The notes under the pieces were generated by a model. That model was not told where the DNA came from, searched no databases, and saw nothing but the letters and a program-made list of their open reading frames with translations. A stretch of DNA of 64,000 bases from Cyprinodon diabolis (taxonomy: Eukaryota; Chordata; Actinopteri; Cyprinodontiformes; Cyprinodontidae): contig CM060083.1 of assembly GCA_030533445.1 (NCBI GenBank), positions 29,513,166-29,577,165 on the forward strand, read 5' to 3'. Shown in pieces: positions 1-11,060 of this stretch. A program made the position numbers and the translations under genes. How positions within the stretch are numbered: position 1 is the stretch's first letter; each line of letters opens with the position of its first letter.

Positions 1-2235
1 TCACCCTGTCTTATCCAATTTTAGATTCACCTTGTTAAATGTGAAACTTACTTGGCATCTTGGGAACCGTTAAAGCAATCTCTGAGTTTAAGTAAGGCTT
101 TATATATTCTAAAGGGGAAACATCAGGGGAGATTGCTGGCAGTGCTGTAGCTACACTAATCATTAATATATATATAAGAGCCCTAATCTCTTTTGAAATG
201 CCAAATCCATGAACATTATCTCTTTGTTTAAGATGGATTAAATGGCTGGGATTTCTTTGAAATATTGGTCTCTTCTTCTTTTTTTGGCCTTTTGGAAATA
301 TAGCTGCACTAAAAACTAATACAAAAGGCTAAAAAAGAGGACAGAATGAATAATGTAAGCAATTAATAAACTCTAAAAGTTGGACATTTAAAATAATCTA
401 AAATCAACAGTGATTAAAAATTAAAACTCTGATTGAGCATCTACTCATTTTAATGAACCCAACTCTGTTTGAACATTGCTTTCTTCTCTCACTTTTCAAA
501 TTCCATTGAAGCCCTTAATGGTGCAACGCACATTCACTGCAAAAAAACAAAAAACGCACACACAGTGGACAGCAGGGTAGTAACTTGAGACAAGTGTTCC
601 TGGCATACTCGGTAATTAATGTATATGTCAACACAGGAAAAAAAGGCACTAAAGGAGAAAGCTCAGCAGATCCACCGAATGGTTAGAAACTGAGACAGGA
701 TTGTGGGGGGATGATGCAGCAGAGGAAAGGTTTACCCACAATGGGACGGAAGATAAATGCAATCTGTCTGTCCCATCATGCCTACCATAAATATATCTGG
801 CTTCCTCTCTCCCAGATAGAAACTTTACTGGTGCACACTGTGCTTTTGTCTCCATGAATCCCACAACCTCTTATACATACTCTAGGCTTGGGCCAGTATT
901 AGATGATAACAATGAGTAAAAATACCATATTTCATAATATTCATATAATGATGTCAAAGGAAAACATATTGCATGATTTCATTGCTTTTGTCTAGAAAAA
1001 GTAAACTTGACATTATTCCTATTTCTGCTTGAATAATACATAAATCAACATGTATTATAACATTACTAATTATAATATGACTTTTATTTGTATTAATTAA
1101 TAAGAAAAACTGAATCTCTTTAGATTTTGGTAGTTCAATCTCACTTTGTACAGATTATTAAATTTTAATGCTGTTTATGTCTTTACAGAATAACAGATTT
1201 AACATCTCAGCTGGTTAATTCGGTGGCCTATCTACTGACGGATATTTAACATAGCAGCCACTCTTAGCTTGTCAAGCGAAGCTTTAAAACAAATTTGTTT
1301 TGATAAGAGTAATGCAATGCTTTCCTTTTTTTACTGTATGAGAGCTGACTGGCAGTGTGCAGCAGCAGATGAGGGAGCGAGGAACACTTACTACTCTATG
1401 TCCCATACACCTAAATAAAACTATGGTCCCTGGCATTTTCTCTATTCAGTCTTTAGAGGAGCTTTATAAAACTGCAATGATATGGTGCAAACGTTTTCAG
1501 CAGCTTCAAGATTATACTTTTTATTCTTTTTATTTAACTTTTCTTTATATAGCTTGCAAGCAGTTTGGCTTTTTAGTAATGTAAAAAGGGCATATTAAAA
1601 ATGACCAGGACATCACATATACCAGAATATCACCACATGTAAAAAAGTAATAAGGGCATGCTCATATTACATTTATGAAGAACCTTGGGGTGCTGTTTAT
1701 CCAGATTTTTGTGCTACCTGAGAACTGTTCACCGATCTATTCCTCCATTTTTTCTTTTTGTAATTGTGTGCACTTATTTCCTTTTAGTTTTGAGCAATTT
1801 TAATATACCTAAGCTGCTTTTCTGCAATGCTCTATCAGGAAATAACAAAGCCTTGGAAGCTATAGGCAGCAGAGGTGATGCTGGTGTTGCTGATGAGAGG
1901 GGTTATCCTACTGGCCCTTAAGAAAAATTGTATATTTTTAAGACAGAAAGTATTTCTGCAGAAAGAAAAATCTGATTTATTTCTGAGAAATAGCAAAGAT
2001 TCTGCAGACAAAGAATTTATTGTTCTTTTTTTTTTTTTTTTACAAACTATACAGCAAGCTTAATCCACAATCCACTAAACCCTCTGATTTCTGCCTTGAT
2101 TTTCAATCTCATCAGACAAAGGGAGGGGAGGATGATTCTATACTTGGCCAAAAACAGACTATACCAAAATGAGATTTCAGGAGTCAATACTATGACAGCG
2201 AAGTACTAAAGTGTCACCTTGACAAATATGTCAAT

Positions 2236-2500
2236 AACTCATAATACTGAGACATTTAAATGGAAAATGGACTGGATTTATACAGCACTTTGCTATTCTA
2301 ACCGACTACAAAAAATGCATCCCATGAAAGCCACATGCACCCAGCTGCATTCACAAACTAGCAAACATTCATATATAAATATGTACACAGGGTTTAGTGC
2401 CTTGCCCGGGGGCACATCAACATGTGACAGGGAGAAGCTGAAATCAAACTAAAAATATTTTTGTCACAAGAAAACTGCTCTACCAACCGAGACATATTTG
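2236..2500 (-). repeat. Degraded tRNA-derived SINE, minus orientation
   Basis: On the plus strand the copy begins with an 'atttatacagcactttgct' type segment, passes through 'cacatgcacccagctgcattcacaaac' type spacer, then 'gtgccttgcccgggggcac' and 'cacatcaacatgtgacaggga', and ends with 'ctgctctaccaaccgagac'. Read on the minus strand the last part is the tRNA-like head (decayed box A and box B) and the first part the tail. This is a widespread teleost SINE layout recognised from memory; many substitutions indicate an old copy. Confidence 0.5.
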
Positions 2501-2505
2501 ACCAC

Positions 2506-2508
<3 letters not shown>

Positions 2509-2561
<53 letters not shown>
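2509..2561. repeat. (AT)n microsatellite
   Basis: An uninterrupted AT dinucleotide run of about 53 bp. Adjacent to the head end of the SINE remnant at 2236-2500. Confidence 0.97.
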
Positions 2562-2564
<3 letters not shown>

Positions 2565-4049
2565 GATATAACCAATACTCTCAAGTAAAATGTCATCATA
2601 CAGCAAAAAAGGGTCTAAAAATCCCGCTTACAAGATTACTAAAAAGCCAGCGCTTGCCAACTGTTTTCAAAAAAACTAAACTGTAAATCTTCTGATCGCT
2701 GTAGAAATGTGGCATACATTTATTTAGAAGTCAAATCTTTGCAGATTATTTTTTTATTAACATTTTATTCCTTAATTGGAAGATTAATAAATAGAATTTG
2801 AAGCCTCTTATTTGCATCATAAACTTTAGTGGGAAAGCAGGAAAAAAAGTTATTTTATTTTTGATTTCTCTTAGTTTTTTATGAATTGAAGAGTTTAAGT
2901 ACAATTCACAAAATGTTTTAATAAAAATGAAAATGAGGCAGTCATTTCAGTTATGATCTTCAGTGAGGTAAAATTTGGAAATGAGCTGTTTTAATTATGG
3001 GTTTACCTGTAGGGCTAGGCTTAACTATGGGTTTTTGTCTGACAACGCCCCTGCTTCTTGATATTCTGGTCAAGTGAGTGAAACCAGTAATGTCACACCA
3101 GTAAAGGACTGATCACCAGCATCAAAACATCTTAAAGTTACTTTTACAGAACACATCAAATGTTCTGCCACTGTTGCTAGACTTTAAAATCAGATTGAAT
3201 ACTTTAACTGGACTGCTGCTGCACACTTCCACACAGCTGGCTTTAAGCAAGCACACACAATTTTTTTTTTTTTTTACAAGAATTATTTGTAAATGTTTTC
3301 ATCCTAAACACACACCTACACAGCTGTGTCGTGGGAACTGAAGCAAACCTGATAGTGAATGCCACCCATCTTGATAAATTGAGTAACACTTTATTAAAAC
3401 AGCATCTGATATGCTGGGAAGCATGTGTGTGGAGCAGCTGACATGTTTTTTTTTCTATATATTTGTTTAATACTTAAATTATAATAGCAATACATTATAA
3501 TACTATTAAATTATTGTTTCAATAGGAATAGTGAAGCAGTAGGAATAATGCTTTTGAAGACAAAAAAAGCATTATGTTCATTTGAGTTTAATTTTCCATG
3601 TACTGTTATGCTTTTTACACAAATCTCGTCCATTTTCATGTCAGAAATCTCATGTGTCCCAACCTCACCCTGGGCTACTCAGAATACAACTTTCTCTCAT
3701 AATAAAAAATAGATTGGAGCAGCATAAATAGTTCACTATGATAAGTTCAGCAATTCCGAAGCAAGTTCTCGGGAAAAGAAACAACCCTTACTTAAAAAGA
3801 TGCTGTATCTTTTATTGAAGAGGTGTTACTTCATTTCAAATAACTTTTGCTTTGCTTTTATCCCTCAGTGGAGAGAGGCATGAGAGCATGGAGCAAAAGC
3901 TTAATTACTCCCTGCGCACCAGACTTTGATTTTTCCGCTCCAAGAATAAAAAGGGAAGCTCTGAGGCTGAGCTCAGGTCTAGTGTAACATTGAGATTTTG
4001 CTTTGGGGAGAGGGAAGAAAAGCTCAACGGCAGGGGGTCTGCACAGTAA
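2562..4049. other. AT-rich intronic sequence, no gene seen
   Basis: I see no exon, repeat family or RNA gene that I can support. It contains several short homopolymer runs only. Confidence 0.5.
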
Positions 4050-4066
4050 CCCCCCCCCCCCCCCCC
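4050..4066. repeat. Poly-C homopolymer, 17 bases
   Basis: Seventeen consecutive C on the plus strand, so a G17 run on the transcribed sense (minus) strand of the adjacent gene, about 130 bp downstream of its splice donor. Confidence 0.95.
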
Positions 4067-4196
4067 TTTACAGGCAACACTTCGGGGTCTAGAGGTTACC
4101 TGTGATTTAGATTCGTCAATCTGATTTCAATGTTGTGCACTTTGTGAGCGCAGCTGGAGCTCATGCGTGCGTCGCACCATGTGCGCTGAAACTTAC

Positions 4197-4281
4197 CAGT
4201 GCCAGACACCACCAATCCAAAGACCAGGAGAAGAAACGAAGGGCCGATAATTCGGACACGCTGCAGGGGAGCAAGGCGCAT
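4197..4281 (-). CDS. First coding exon: signal peptide of an unidentified secreted or membrane protein
   Basis: On the minus strand an ATG at 4281 with A at -3 opens a frame of 28 codons plus one base. The peptide starts MRLAPLQRVRII, then has a hydrophobic core (FLLLVFGLVV) and a small-residue end (SGT), the layout of a cleavable signal peptide with an arginine-bearing n-region. The frame is cut by a perfect donor, G|GTAAGT at 4196-4191, after the first base of a codon, so the intron is phase 1. Phase-1 introns after a signal peptide are typical of extracellular modular proteins (Ig, EGF and similar families); that is general knowledge and does not identify this gene. The frame is open upstream of the ATG, but no other ATG in frame precedes it in the exon. 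An out-of-frame ATG at 4376 in weak context starts a uORF overlapping this start. The next exon lies outside the window. I do not recognise the gene; splice sites plus signal peptide make it the best host gene evidence here. Confidence 0.6.
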
Positions 4282-4427
4282 CTTTTCCGGCTGTGCCTCC
4301 GCACCGAGAGGGACTCCTGTCCTGCACAGTCTGTACCACTGGATGAGGCTGGCGTGGACACCCACGAGTTCATCAACTATACAAACGTGGAGTTAATCTT
4401 GTCCTTTGGTTAAAAAAGCATCCTTTG
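4282..4427 (-). other. 5' untranslated part of exon 2
   Basis: Minus strand. A pyrimidine-rich acceptor (a T-run then ATTTTTAG) ends at 4428, so the exon would start at 4427. It contains a tiny uORF (ATGCTTTTTTAA) right after the acceptor and a second ATG at 4376 in a different frame from the signal peptide, which could reduce main-frame translation. Exon 2 in total is 231 bp (4427-4197). Confidence 0.4.
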
Positions 4428-4554
4428 CTAAAAATAAAAAAAAAACTTTAATTCCGTTTGCATTAAAAGTTGGCTTTCCAGGTCTCACAGTCTGTTAGGA
4501 TCTGCCAGGTTAACCTGGTTCCCTGCCGCCTTGCGCACAAACGCACCGACTCAC
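4428..4554 (-). other. Candidate small first intron, 127 bp
   Basis: Bounded on the minus strand by G|GTGAGT (GT at 4554-4553) and the acceptor TTTTTAG (AG at 4429-4428). Both sites match vertebrate consensus; the T/A-rich stretch before the acceptor supplies the polypyrimidine tract. The length is normal for a teleost short intron. The pairing of the two sites is inferred. Confidence 0.4.
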
Positions 4555-4830
4555 CAAAAACTTTGACGCATCGCTGCGCTGGAAGGACAAAATAAACAAA
4601 AGAGAGTCCTATTCAGCGCCGATAGAAGGCCATGTCCCATAAAAGAAGTGTAAAAGGTAAAACGCTGACAGGTTGCAGCGAAAAATAACCCAAATACTTT
4701 ACTCCTGAGTTTGGACCCCGGACCCCTGTGCGCCGCGTCAACTCTGGCCCCTGTCAGCGAAGGCGTAAACATGAATACCGGGAGCAAGGAAAAGGAAAAG
4801 AGCTTCCCCCGCCAGGCCAATCACATGTCT
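4555..4830 (-). other. Candidate non-coding first exon (5' UTR)
   Basis: Sequence 5' of the GTGAGT donor on the minus strand, locally richer in GC and CpG than its surroundings. The right boundary (transcription start) is not determined by anything I can see; 4830 is a guess placed at the CCAAT-type motif. Short open frames in this stretch show no protein signature. Confidence 0.35.
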
Positions 4831-4910
4831 TCGCCCTCTTCTCCTCTCAGAATGAAGACTGAACAAGTGAAGGTGCGCTATAGTAGCAGGAGGCGGGGAG
4901 GAGGAAGTAG
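4800..4910 (-). promoter_or_regulatory. Candidate promoter region with inverted CCAAT box
   Basis: The plus strand reads GGCCAATCACATG near 4815-4827, that is a CCAAT/NF-Y type element (here on the plus strand, ATTGG on the gene strand) joined to a CACATG E-box. It is followed by a purine-rich tract (GGAGG and GAGA repeats, 4876-4946). No TATA box is evident. Position upstream of the two-exon gene start supports a promoter role; this is inference. Confidence 0.3.
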
Positions 4911-4946
4911 GGGGAGTGGGGGAGAGAGAGCTGGAGAGAGAGAGAC
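4876..4946. repeat. Purine-rich GGA/GA tract
   Basis: Plus strand is almost pure G and A (aggaggcggggaggaggaag, then GA dinucleotides). Potential GAGA-type or triplex-forming sequence beside the candidate promoter. Confidence 0.8.
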
Positions 4947-4989
4947 ATAGACAGAATAGACTAAGAACATGCATATGGATTTTATAGCA

Positions 4990-5101
<112 letters not shown>

Positions 5102-5229
5102 TCACGTTTATGACTTTAGAGAGTGGGATATTTCATGTCAATCCAAGCGTGGATCATATTTTACTCTCAGTGGCCACAAGAGAGCACCCTTTCATAAATG
5201 AGACCATCTGCAGCCGGGACCAGAGGTGA

Positions 5230-5694
5230 CTTGATCTCCAGCTCTGCCATGCTTCACAGTGGAAGACTTTTTCCTTTAGGGCTCCATCTAAAAGTGGCTC
5301 CACAGGCGGGAGAGGGGATGGATGAGAAAAGTGGGTGAGTGCACCATAAGGTTGGTCATTTTTTTGTCTTTGTTACTTCTGAAAAAGGAGGTTATGTTTT
5401 TAGGAGAGTTTGTGTCTGTTTGTTTGACTTAGTACAAGATATATTTAAAAGTTATGAAAGGATTTTAATTAAATGTTTACCAAAGGTACACCTCAGTGCA
5501 AATAGCTACCCATTACATTTTGGTGATGATCGAGACCACCATCTGGATCCAGGAATCTTTGAAAAATTCTGTCAATACAGGTATGAACTTAAGGGGGAGG
5601 TTACAATATAGTGGGGGAAATTAGAGACTTGGTGGACGTCTACAATCTCAGAGTGCTTTTCTAGGAATTCTATTAAAATATTTTAAATAACTGT
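5230..5694. other. No gene or repeat recognised
   Basis: Mixed-composition sequence upstream of the minus-strand gene. I see no exon with paired splice sites. Confidence 0.4.
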
Positions 5695-5945
5695 ATTTAG
5701 TTGGCTGCATGGTGCAGCAGTGGGCAGCTCTGCTGCCTTGCAGTAAGAAGGTGCTGGGTTTTATTCCATGCATGTGTTGTTTCTCTCCAAGTACCCTGGC
5801 TTCCTTCCAAAATCCCAAAACATGACTGTTAGGTTAACTGACTTCTCTGAATTATTCTTAAGTGTGCAAGATTGTGTGTCTCTGTGTTGTCCTGCAACAG
5901 GCTTGTGGCCTTTTGCACACAGACTGCAGAAGATGGATGGATTTC
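5695..5945 (+). repeat. Degraded tRNA-headed SINE/LINE-tail repeat
   Basis: Starts with a tRNA-like segment (ggtgcagcagtgggcagctc, then gctgggttttattcc as decayed A and B boxes), continues through 'ccaaaacatgactgttaggttaactgac' and ends with 'gaagatggatggattt'. This is a common teleost repeat layout with a GATG tail. Many substitutions and a shortened middle show it is old. Confidence 0.5.
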
Positions 5946-6504
5946 ATGCACAGCATCAACCAAATGTACAACATAAGCATTTAGTTGAAGGAAAATCAGA
6001 TAAATACAAATCATAAATGTTGCCTTTTAATTTTATTAAGCCCCCTGTTATGTGATGCTTTTAAATAAAATGTAGTGCTGCCTCTAAATGTCGTTTGATT
6101 CTGTAAATACAGTCCACTTGTGTGTTATCCATCTCTGTTTGATTCTAGCTGCTTTTTAAAGGCTTCAAATATCTCTTAAAGAACATAAGTAAACAAAAAG
6201 TATCACCAACACCAGTTAACGCAGCTGTGAAGATGATTTTATGGGCTGTAAATAAATAACCCAAGCTTTGAAATTCTGTCAGACCTACAAAACTAGCCAA
6301 ATAGAGCTTCCCATCAGGTTTGACTGCCAGACAAGAGGTGTGTTAATCAAGAAAAAGAGTAAAGGGGCCCATTTCAGCTATGCAGGATTCACATCTCAGG
6401 AGGTCAAGTGAGCCTCACAAATTTGCCTTTGTAGAAAATTAAAAGAAGGAAGGGATTCAAAGTATGTCTTTTAATTGAACTCACACTGGAGAAATTTACC
6501 ATTG
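5946..6504. other. No gene recognised
   Basis: AT-rich spacer between two SINE copies; nothing supported. Confidence 0.4.
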
Positions 6505-6690
6505 CATTTAATCCATCCCCTTGGGGAGCAGTGGGCGCTGCCGTTGTGCAGCACCTGGGGAGAAAACAGGGCTTAAGAGTCTTGCTCAGGAACCCAGAGT
6601 AGAGGCAGTGGGCTTTGAACCGGGTACTTGAAACCTTCTGAGAGCACAAGCACACTGCTCTAACCCACTAGGCCAACAATCCCTCCAATT
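6505..6690 (-). repeat. tRNA-derived SINE, minus orientation (family shared with 13.84 kb)
   Basis: On the minus strand the head carries a box-A-like GGCCTAGTGGGTTAGAG and a box-B-like GGTTCAAAGCC with tRNA-like spacing. The body (gcagtgggcgctgccgttgtg, ttgctcaggaacccagagt on the plus strand) matches the copy at 13829-14005 over most of its length. Pol III-transcribed SINE by family logic; this copy is too diverged to expect activity. Confidence 0.65.
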
Positions 6691-6814
6691 GGTTTTTCAC
6701 AAACCACATATGTGAAACACCAAATGTATGTAATAAATGTACTACAGCATTAAACACATTTGTCTATTTGTGGCAGAAACCAACATCAGCCTGAATGAAG
6801 CATAGAAGTGATTG

Positions 6815-7040
6815 ATTCATGCTGGGTCGTTGCATCCCCGGGCAAGACACTTTGCCTGCATTGCCTTCCGATGGACAGAGTGCCCTATGGTACCAGTGTA
6901 CAGCAGCCTTGCTTCTGTCAGTTAGACCCAGGGCAGCTGTGGCTACAATGTTGTTTGCCACCATCAGTGTGTCTGTGAATGGGTGAATGACTAAAAAAGA
7001 GCTTTGGTCAAGTCTCCTGACTTGAAAAAGCGCTATGTAA
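6815..7040 (+). repeat. SINE/L2-tail type repeat fragment
   Basis: Carries the teleost repeat phrases 'ggtcgttgcatccccgggca', 'cagggcagctgtggctacaa', 'gtgtctgtgaatgggtgaat' and the terminal 'aaaaagcgctatgtaagtgc' that resembles L2-type LINE 3' ends. Recognised from memory of fish repeats; family name not certain. Confidence 0.5.
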
Positions 7041-9285
7041 GTGCAGACGATTCAAATACAATTGGAAAATGGGAGGAAGCAATTCAAAATGTACCAATAG
7101 AGCTACAATTCAGTGGTTTAGATCATGCTAGAGGAGGGTCTAATCGAAGTCCAGACTTAAATCCTTGTCTTAGTTTAATTTAATATTACAGAATCATTTT
7201 TTTTCCTCTTAAATGATTCCTCCCAGTCTCTCCCAATAATAATTCCTAGCTCTTTTGAAGGGACTCAGAATGCCCATCTTTGATCATTTATTTGTTGTTT
7301 AACTAAACTGCTATCACACCTGGTGAGGCAGTTAGAGTGACAGAGATTGAGAGATGCTAACAGAAAGGGTGAAAGAAAGAGCAGCATCATGTGTGAAATA
7401 GAGTTTGCAGGTTGAGACTCAGACAAATTTCACTCACGGAGCTGCAAATTTAGTTTTTGTTTGCATGCCTGTGCAAGCTACGGTTTCTGATTATGTTTTC
7501 CTTCACCTTCTCTCTCACATGTTGCTTTTTTTTCTTTAGTTTTAGGTGTGAACATTCAGCTATATATCTGGTTTGTACAGTAGGTCTATATATTATAATA
7601 AGTTTATGTGAAGAGGAGTTTCTTCTTTTAGCTCTTTTTTTTATTTGAAATAAGGTTCTCATGAGTTTTATGTTATAGGACAATTCTAAACCAACAGTCT
7701 GCAAACTTCACTGACTTTTTGACTGCTTTCCAGTCTTTTTAATGCTTTTCCTTCTGTCACATTTGGTGAAAACATTCAATCATCCAGACAATTTGTATAT
7801 ATTTCTATTATTTTAATCTGTTTTATAAAATCTGTTTGGAGTCTTTATGTATATCTTTGAACCATTTTTCCCTTCCTACCAACCTATCTCCATAAAGCTA
7901 TAGTCAGGGCATTAATGTTTGTACTAATACTACTCTAAGCTTTTCTGAGTGGTTGATTACTCTTAGCATTTTTGGGCTCTCGGCACTTTATATTTTATAG
8001 CTACATTAATTTAAATAGATTTCAAAACAGATAGACTTTTGCTGCTAGTGAGGAGTTTAGGGCTGAAGTCCAAAGCTGAATTTTAGGGGACCGACCTAAG
8101 AGCTGTATTTCCATCCAATTGTCATGTGAATTTTGAAGAGAATTAAAAAAAAAAAAAAACAAACAAAAAAAAAAATTGCAAATTTGAACAATATGAACCA
8201 AGGCATCATATTGTCAGTGAAGCGAGGGTGTAAACAATGTGTTGCAATCTTTATCACATCAGCTAGTATTAGGCATGGTACCCTCAAGAGAGACGTGCAA
8301 TTCTAATGCTGGCATCCAGGATGGGATGCTGGCAGCAGAAACAGCTGATCATTCATGTGATGTTCAGAAATTATTGGACAATTTGGTTTCCATTTCCTCT
8401 ATAGCGCATTGACTTTACTGTTGTTCCAAAAAGTCAAAAAAACACCTCAACAGAGCATAAAAACCTTTTTTTTTGTTTAAAAGTAAGTAAATTGATTAGA
8501 ATTTTGCCCTTTCCATCAAACCTCTTCTAAAGCAATACCTAAAAAACATTTTTTTTTACATTAATTCAAACATTGATTCAAACAAGCCTACTGCTAAAAT
8601 TTTTTCACAATCAGCCACTGAAGTAAAAACATAATTCTAACATGCAGCAATGAAAAAAAGATCTATTTAAATGGATCCCACCACAAACACAGCCACTGTA
8701 CCATAATTAATCTAATAAAAGAGCACAGGATCATCATGAAATTAGTAAGCTATTTGTTTTTGCGTAATTGCTAAATTTGTCAGTTCTTTAGAGCCTAGCA
8801 TAACGTTTTATTTGAAAGTTATAGATTTAAGTAGGCTTTAAATATATATGTGGACTCTTTAAAGTTACAAAGCACCAGGGGTTCACTTCAGATCGAGAAA
8901 CAGCAGATCAGATTTTCACTTACCTTGATTTGGTTCTAATTTGGTAAATAAAGTTCCAGATGATGAAATTTAAGGAGAGTTTAATAGAAAAACACCCACA
9001 TCTATTGTATAGGCTTTAATTTCATCTTGAACTAATAATAATAATAATAAAAAGAAAGATGTACCATATTTTGCTAATAGTTATTACATTTATTAAAAAA
9101 TAACAGCTAAATAAACTTTTATGATCAGCTAAAAATAATTTCTTTTTTTTTTCTCTGTACATTAAACATTGTATATAGAAAAAGTAATTTGACGGTTTCA
9201 TCTTCAAACCTCTTTACCTGCTTCTGATTCATCAAACTTTGGGGGAATGAAGCATAAATTCAATCTGGAAGACTCTTATGAGCTT
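7041..9285. other. AT-rich tract, no gene seen
   Basis: Long low-GC stretch with an A-rich run at about 8143-8175 and an (AATA) run at about 9031-9049. No exon-like or transposon-like element that I can support. Confidence 0.5.
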
Positions 9286-9620
9286 CACCTGAAACACCTG
9301 CGATGTCCCTCGTTTAACTCCAGCCAATCAACTCGGAGGCGGCACCTTGTCCAAAGCCAATCATCTTGCAAGATCTTTTTCCTTTAGCTCCTGGCCCAGC
9401 TTCTGTGTCCCGCATGCAAGTAAACCTTCACCCACCTCCACCCCATCTCCTCCCTCATTCTCAATCCCACTCACCCTCTGGCTTATTCCACTACCAGTGT
9501 CCGGGCCCTGGGGGGAGACTACTTTAATCCTTTTCTAGGTTACTAATCCAAACGTATGTTGATTCACAGCATAGGATACTTCTGCCGGGGTCCGAGCACC
9601 AAAGAACTTATTTCATTTAT
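9286..9620. other. GC-richer patch of unknown nature
   Basis: Contrasts with the AT-rich flanks: pyrimidine-rich blocks (ccacctccaccccatctcc) and 'gggccctggggggaga'. It may be a decayed LTR or other repeat; no LTR ends or TSD are visible. Confidence 0.25.
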
Positions 9621-9712
9621 GTCTTTATCTGCTTTTGTCTTCTTGAACCCCAGTCGGCCTCGAGAGATTTCTGCTCACACTGAGCCTGGTTTTCCTTAGA
9701 TAGAAATATGTT
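9621..9712 (+). mobile_element. Rex1-type LINE 3' UTR fragment with internal deletion
   Basis: Matches the 3' UTR of the longer copy at 21441-22565: 'cttgaaccccagtcggcctc', 'gctcacactgagcctggtt', then directly 'ttccttagatagaaa'. In the longer copy those last two blocks are about 110 bp apart and each has CTGGTT, so this copy lost the interval between two 6-bp direct repeats. Confidence 0.7.
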
Positions 9713-10870
9713 GAAGAATATTTTCTAATTGCAGCTTTTTTTTGTGGGTCTCTCCAGGTTGAACAGAAGCTCCTTCCTCAGTTTTACGTTTCTGAATTCG
9801 GTAACACCTACCTAGGTACGGTCACACAACATGTTGGCATTGCTGCTGCTCTAAATAAACAATAGACTTCATGTAGTACCAGCTATTACCAGATAATGAT
9901 AAAGCTGAATTTACTGTATATCATAATTTTACTTTGTCCTCTGTCTCACTGAAACTAGCCAAGTCAAGGACATCCCATGGAACAGTGGAAAGGAGAGGAA
10001 AAGAAGAGGAGAGCCGTAATCGAGTGGGATGGAGCTCATATGTGGTGCACCACACAGAGCAAGACACAATAAGGAAGCTTGGGCTATTATAAAGGCATAA
10101 TAGGTTACCCAGATAGTCTGTTTGGCACCACTGACTCTCTGCTGCTTTGTGTTGCAAGCTTGACATAAAAAGGATCAAATTCCCTATCTCTGTAAAACAT
10201 AGGGGGAGGGGTCTAAAAATAGGAGACGTGCTCTAGAAGTTGCTGTGGAGATAATTGAATATTATTTTCAGGAATGATTAAGTTGACCTATCCAGTAGAC
10301 TAATTATTTCTTGCAGGCCAGAGCAGAACTTGTTTAATAGATGTTAGTCGCAGTGAATAAGGGAAAATAAAGCAGCCAATCCGCGAGCTGTCTGCTGACC
10401 AAGAACACTGTATCTGTGAAAAATGAATAATGCCCATCATTAGAGTTTGACTTGAGGAATGAACCTGGATTTATCTCATTTTTTCTGTCTTGTAGTGTGG
10501 TTCTGAGTTTGTATGCTAGGTAGTGCCCTACTTCTTTTAACTCAGTGTTTCCTAGGTTTGCAAAACTTTACTCTGAGGGTATTTCTGTTTACATTCCCCA
10601 CGTTCTTCTTCCTTTGGAAATGTATAAAAGCTGCTTCAAAACATTTAAAAGAGATTTCTCATTTCTGTTTACATATGTTATATTTAGATTAAAAAGTATT
10701 TTCTCATAATTTTATTCATTAATGTTTTGCTACAACCTCATTAACCAAAATTTATATTAAAGTTTCAAATCCAGTAGTTACTTCTCTGATCCAAAATAAA
10801 GAATAGCAATAATTATAGTAAACATATGACCAGTAATTATTTCAGATCATATGGTAATTTAGTTTCAAGA
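9713..10870. other. No gene recognised
   Basis: AT-rich sequence; short open frames only and no repeat family I can name. Confidence 0.4.
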
Positions 10871-11060
10871 GCAGAGCCACACCTCTAATTACTCGGCAGT
10901 GTATTTAAACCCAGTTCATCTCTCATTCACAGTCTGTCAGGTTCTTCACACCCCCATCTCCCTTCACCCCTTTCCCTCCCATTACCTTCATCCCTACTTT
11001 ATCTTCTTCTTTACACTATATTCTCTTCTTCATTGCAGATATGATGGGGCGTCCTCATGA
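10871..11060 (+). promoter_or_regulatory. Promoter-like or LTR-like segment
   Basis: A TATTTAAA box at about 10909-10916 is followed about 30 bp on by CATTCACAGTCTG, a plausible initiator zone, then a long pyrimidine tract (CCCCCATCTCCC through TTCTTCATTGCAG) ending in a good splice-acceptor-like CAG before 'atatgatgggg'. This could be a remnant of an LTR or a host promoter. No LTR boundary or downstream coding domain is visible. Confidence 0.2.

Larger units (their letters stand above)
1..4196 (-). other. Presumed intron downstream of the signal-peptide exon
   Basis: If the GTAAGT donor at 4196-4191 (minus strand) is used, all sequence from there to the left edge is intron of that gene, at least 4.2 kb long. 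It is AT-rich and holds a degraded SINE, an (AT)n run and a poly-C run, listed separately. I see no convincing exon in it; the short open frames here have no domain, repeat or codon signal. The intron assignment is inference from one splice site. Confidence 0.45.
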
